This document shows, piece by piece, positions 41,204 to 43,373 of a stretch of 43,373 bases of DNA (positions are counted from its first letter, which is position 1; every line of letters begins with the position of its first letter). Both the position numbers and the translations under genes were made by a program. The stretch comes from Clostridia bacterium (GTDB lineage Bacteria; Bacillota; Clostridia; Oscillospirales; Acutalibacteraceae). The stretch is taken from assembly GCA_017441385.1 (NCBI GenBank), contig JAFRXY010000028.1:1-43373 (forward strand), read 5' to 3'. A model generated the notes under the pieces. It did no database searches and was not told the origin of the DNA. It saw only the letters and a list, made by a program, of their open reading frames with translations.

Positions 41204-42193
41204 ATGAAATCCATACTATCCGATCATTCCCTGATGGACGCCATCGCCAATTCCGTCATCAGGGACAAGGACGGGCAGGACAGTCACCTTCCCGAAGGCT
41301 TCCGCCTGCCGGAGCTGGACAATGAAAAACTCTCGAAATTCGCCGACGGCGCGATAGACGGCATTTTCATCTACCACACCGACCATCAGCCGATTTCCGA
41401 AGAAGCGAGGGACGTCCTGATCAAGGCGATGAAGGCGGTTGGCAAGGGCAACAGAGATGAAGCGAAAAAACTCTTTGAGGAGCTGGGCACCCAAGCCCGC
41501 GCCATTTCCATTATCGACGACCTGCAACAATACATTCTGAGCCACAAAGAATCGGTTTCGGTCGACAGCGTGGTGAAATTCGCGCTGTATACGCTCTACA
41601 ACACCCAAGACCGCGAGTCGCTCAAATTCGCCCTGTCCATGCTGGAGCTTGTGCGGCTGGACGACGACAGTCTCAAAGAAACGCTACGGATTCTGGGGCT
41701 TTCGGACGAATTCACGCTGTTTGTCATCTTCATCATGCAGCAGTGGGAGAACGCGAACGAAGAAATCTTCCGTCTGGCGCGAAAGACGACAGGCTGGGGC
41801 AGGATTCACGCCATCGAGCGGCTGATTCCTGACACCCCTGAAATCAGGGAATGGCTGCTGCGCGAGGGGGTTCATAATTCCGTTCTGCCCGCCTACAGCG
41901 CGTTGAATTGCTGGGAAGGCTCCGAGGCGGAGAATCTTCTGTTTTCCTCCGACCTGTCGCCTGAGAATTTTTCCTATATCAGCGGGCTGATTTCCGCGCT
42001 GCTCGACGAAGGCCCCTGTCCCGGCATTTCCGAAATCGAGAAGGGCGAGGAAGTCATCAAGGCGTATTTACGCAAGGCAAAGGAAATGCCCGCCGATTGC
42101 ATCGACGGCGCGGTTCTTGACCGTATCAAGGAACACTTTACCGGCGTGGACGGCGAGATCACCTCGCTGGTTTCGCAGATTATTTTCAGATAA
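41204..42193 (+). CDS. Helical protein of unknown function in the TerD operon
   Basis: A 329-residue soluble protein that I do not recognise. The start is ATG 41204, nine bases after GGAGGA (41189–41194), 25 bases past the first TerD gene. The sequence is predicted to be almost entirely helical, with repeating pairs of amphipathic helices (for example S-V-V-K-F-A-L-Y-T-L-Y-N, L-K-F-A-L-S-M-L-E-L, I-H-A-I-E-R-L-I-P) suggesting a HEAT- or ARM-like solenoid, possibly a scaffold. It has no signal peptide, membrane segment, Walker motif or cysteine cluster. Placement between two TerD genes implies a joint complex. Confidence 0.75.
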   Translation: MKSILSDHSLMDAIANSVIRDKDGQDSHLPEGFRLPELDNEKLSKFADGAIDGIFIYHTDHQPISEEARDVLIKAMKAVGKGNRDEAKKLFEELGTQARAISIIDDLQQYILSHKESVSVDSVVKFALYTLYNTQDRESLKFALSMLELVRLDDDSLKETLRILGLSDEFTLFVIFIMQQWENANEEIFRLARKTTGWGRIHAIERLIPDTPEIREWLLREGVHNSVLPAYSALNCWEGSEAENLLFSSDLSPENFSYISGLISALLDEGPCPGISEIEKGEEVIKAYLRKAKEMPADCIDGAVLDRIKEHFTGVDGEITSLVSQIIFR

Positions 42194-42204
42194 AGGGGAG
42201 AAAT

Positions 42205-42765
42205 ATGACCATGAAAACGCAGTTGGATAAAAATATCAGCAAAATCCGCGTGGGGCTTGACTGGACATCCGGCAAGGAATACAGTTTTGACCTCGACCTT
42301 TCGGCGTTCCTTCTGGACGAAAAGGATCTGGCGCGGAACGACGGGGATTTTGTTTTCTATAATAATACCGTTTCGGTGAATGAAGCGCTTGTTCTGAGCG
42401 GCGATGACCGCAGCGGCATGATAGACGGAACCAACGAGTCGGTTTTTACCGATCTGGAAAAAATTCCGGAGAATATTGCCAAGGTGGTGTTCTGCGTGAC
42501 TTTTGACGATAACGCCGAAGACCATATATTCGGTGAAGCCGAGAGCATTGTGCTTTCCGCCAGTAAAGTGACCGATGAATTCGACAAGGGAGATACCCCC
42601 TTCTTTTCCGTTGATCTGGCGAAGCATTGCAACCTCAGCAGCGCGATGGCTGTGCTGGAAATCGCCAGATGCGAGGAAGGCTGGGAGTACGATACGATCT
42701 GCGACAGCGCCGAATTCGGTCTGCTGGAGCTGTGCAGCCGTTACGGACTTGCCGTGGAAGTGTGA
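42205..42765 (+). CDS. TerD family protein (second, divergent copy)
   Basis: A 186-residue TerD-type beta-sandwich, divergent from the first copy. It retains I-R-V-G-L-D-W-T-S-G, the acidic D-L-D-L-S-A-F-L-L strand (compare D-C-D-A-S-A-I-I), S-G-D-D-R-S-G with the later acidic loop, and a C-terminal E-G-W-E-Y-D. AGGGGAG (42194–42200) could serve ATG 42205 (four bases) or ATG 42211 (ten bases); the second spacing is more usual. It is the last gene of the operon, 12 bases after the helical gene and 29 bases before a terminator. Confidence 0.85.
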   Translation: MTMKTQLDKNISKIRVGLDWTSGKEYSFDLDLSAFLLDEKDLARNDGDFVFYNNTVSVNEALVLSGDDRSGMIDGTNESVFTDLEKIPENIAKVVFCVTFDDNAEDHIFGEAESIVLSASKVTDEFDKGDTPFFSVDLAKHCNLSSAMAVLEIARCEEGWEYDTICDSAEFGLLELCSRYGLAVEV

Positions 42766-42794
42766 TTCCGCGCTAGCCAAGCTAATATATAGAC

Positions 42795-42829
42795 CGGCGT
42801 GCCTTCCCGGATGTGCGGAGGGTGCGCCG
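42795..42829 (+). terminator. Terminator of the TerD operon
   Basis: A 13-bp stem (cggcgtgccttcc 42795–42807, ggagggtgcgccg 42817–42829) with three G·U pairs and a 9-base loop, followed by a T-rich stretch. The bases to 42939 contain nothing else I can identify. Confidence 0.78.
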
Positions 42830-42939
42830 AGATTTTCACTTTATGGGGAAAACGATCTTGCAAATCGACGATAATTGTTCAGGGAAACACAGCACATTCC
42901 ACAAGGATGAAAAAAGTCGGAAAAAACCGAAAAAAACAC

Positions 42940-42968
42940 TTGACATTCATGGAAGGCTGTGGTAACAT
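42940..42968 (+). promoter_or_regulatory. rRNA operon promoter P1
   Basis: TTGACA (42940–42945), a 17-base spacer ending ggctgtgg and TAACAT (42963–42968). It is the first of three tandem promoters with matching spacer ends and matching start regions (…aagctgtcacagag). Confidence 0.85.
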
Positions 42969-43102
42969 AGTGAAGCTGTCACAGAGAGCCGCAAGCCGGA
43001 GGAGCGCAGAAAGCCGCCCAGGAGAGGGAAAAGAGCTGGCGCGGGAAGGCGAGCGGAGCGAAGTCGGGCTGAAAAAATTTCGTAAGAAAAAGAAAAAAGC
43101 CC

Positions 43103-43131
43103 TTGACAAAAGAAAAAGGCTGTGATAGAAT
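43103..43131 (+). promoter_or_regulatory. rRNA operon promoter P2
   Basis: TTGACA (43103–43108), a 17-base spacer ending ggctgtga and TAGAAT (43126–43131), followed by agacaagctgtcgcggag, which matches the region after P1. It lies 163 bases after P1. Confidence 0.88.
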
Positions 43132-43209
43132 AGACAAGCTGTCGCGGAGGCGGGCGGTCAGGGGCCGAAAAATTTCTAAAGAAAATCTTAAGAAATTTTA
43201 AAAAAGGTC

Positions 43210-43238
43210 TTGACAAACGCTTGCGGATGTGATAGAAT
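43210..43238 (+). promoter_or_regulatory. rRNA operon promoter P3
   Basis: TTGACA (43210–43215), a 17-base spacer ending ggatgtga and TAGAAT (43233–43238), followed by agaaaagctcgcacggag. It lies 107 bases after P2. Confidence 0.88.
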
Positions 43239-43244
43239 AGAAAA

Positions 43245-43373
43245 GCTCGCACGGAGAGCGTGATGAGCAAAGCTGAATAGAATTCAGCGCAGAACCTTGA
43301 AAATTAAACAACGAAACGACAAAGAAACCTGTAATTCCTTGAGTGATTTGCTGAGAAGCAAGTACTCAAAAGA
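43245..43373 (+). ncRNA. 16S rRNA leader (start of an rRNA operon, partial)
   Basis: The transcribed leader after P3 has a gctgaa/ttcagc hairpin (43272–43288), then gcagaaccttgaaaatt, which matches the antitermination/boxA-type leader sequence seen before 16S genes in Firmicutes (…AGAACCTTGAAAA…). Near the end a hairpin (ttgagt…actcaa with inner ttgct/agcaa, about 43339–43369) fits the processing stem. The mature 16S sequence has not begun by the window end. Confidence 0.75.

Noticed and set aside
1-43373. CRISPR array, prophage, integrase, transposase or tRNA gene
   Set aside because: None found on reading both strands: no regularly spaced 25–40-base repeats, no recombinase motifs and no tRNA cloverleaf recognised.
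43260-43373. Mature 16S rRNA gene start
   Set aside because: The conserved GAGTTTGATC-type 5' region is not reached; only the leader is present.

Overview
The window is a chromosomal segment of a Gram-positive-type anaerobe of the class Clostridia, most likely order Oscillospirales (Ruminococcus-like). This rests on the gene order DUF512–der–plsY–gpsA, the yceD–rpmF pair, the clostridial glycogen operon glgB–glgC–glgD–glgA, strong AGGAGG-type ribosome binding sites, TTGACA/TATAAT promoters with 17-base spacing, and a low-GC-type rRNA leader. The genus cannot be fixed from sequence alone.

Layout. (1) 1–6651: end of an AT-rich surface polysaccharide cluster: a double glycosyltransferase, an EpsG/Wzy-like polymerase, a decayed gene end, a polysaccharide pyruvyl transferase-family protein, an F420-hydrogenase-beta-like Fe-S protein and a Wzx-type flippase. 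(2) 6711–12621: a 1,133-residue secreted InlB-repeat protein, then a previously uncalled 35-residue peptide gene, a hairpin, and three enzymes or adaptors (HPr-kinase-like ATPase, PqqD-like peptide binder, NTP_transf_5-like nucleotidyltransferase). This set resembles the tailoring half of a RiPP/lasso cluster without cyclase or protease and is my leading candidate for an undescribed system. (3) 12653–15951: an ECF sigma factor between two paralogous membrane-anchored proteins, the second translationally coupled to it and probably its anti-sigma factor. (4) 15950–26497: housekeeping genes pgi, a small P-loop protein, yceD–rpmF, DUF512 radical-SAM-like protein, der, plsY, gpsA, a Cof-type HAD phosphatase, a nitroreductase and pfk. 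Three intergenic gaps here carry unrelated 7-bp tandem repeats. (5) 26793–33352: the glycogen operon. GlgB has a long repeat-rich basic/acidic tail and GlgA lacks three key active-site residues. (6) 33354–36064: an XRE regulator divergent from a histidine phosphatase, then an HPr-like protein without the phosphorylatable histidine, preceded by a structured leader RNA, and a dCMP deaminase. (7) 36173–40460: a Ca2+-type P-ATPase and citrate synthase. (8) 40615–42829: two TerD-family genes flanking an unknown helical protein. (9) 42940–43373: three tandem consensus promoters and the leader of an rRNA operon whose 16S gene begins just past the end.

How they fit. Glycolysis (pgi, pfk) and glycogen storage (glgBCDA) share one neighbourhood, and an HPr-like regulator plus several surface or envelope systems (polysaccharide, large secreted protein, sigma/anti-sigma) suggest a gut or rumen fermenter coupling sugar status to storage and surface display. 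Product names come from recognised motifs and family resemblance; no database search was run.
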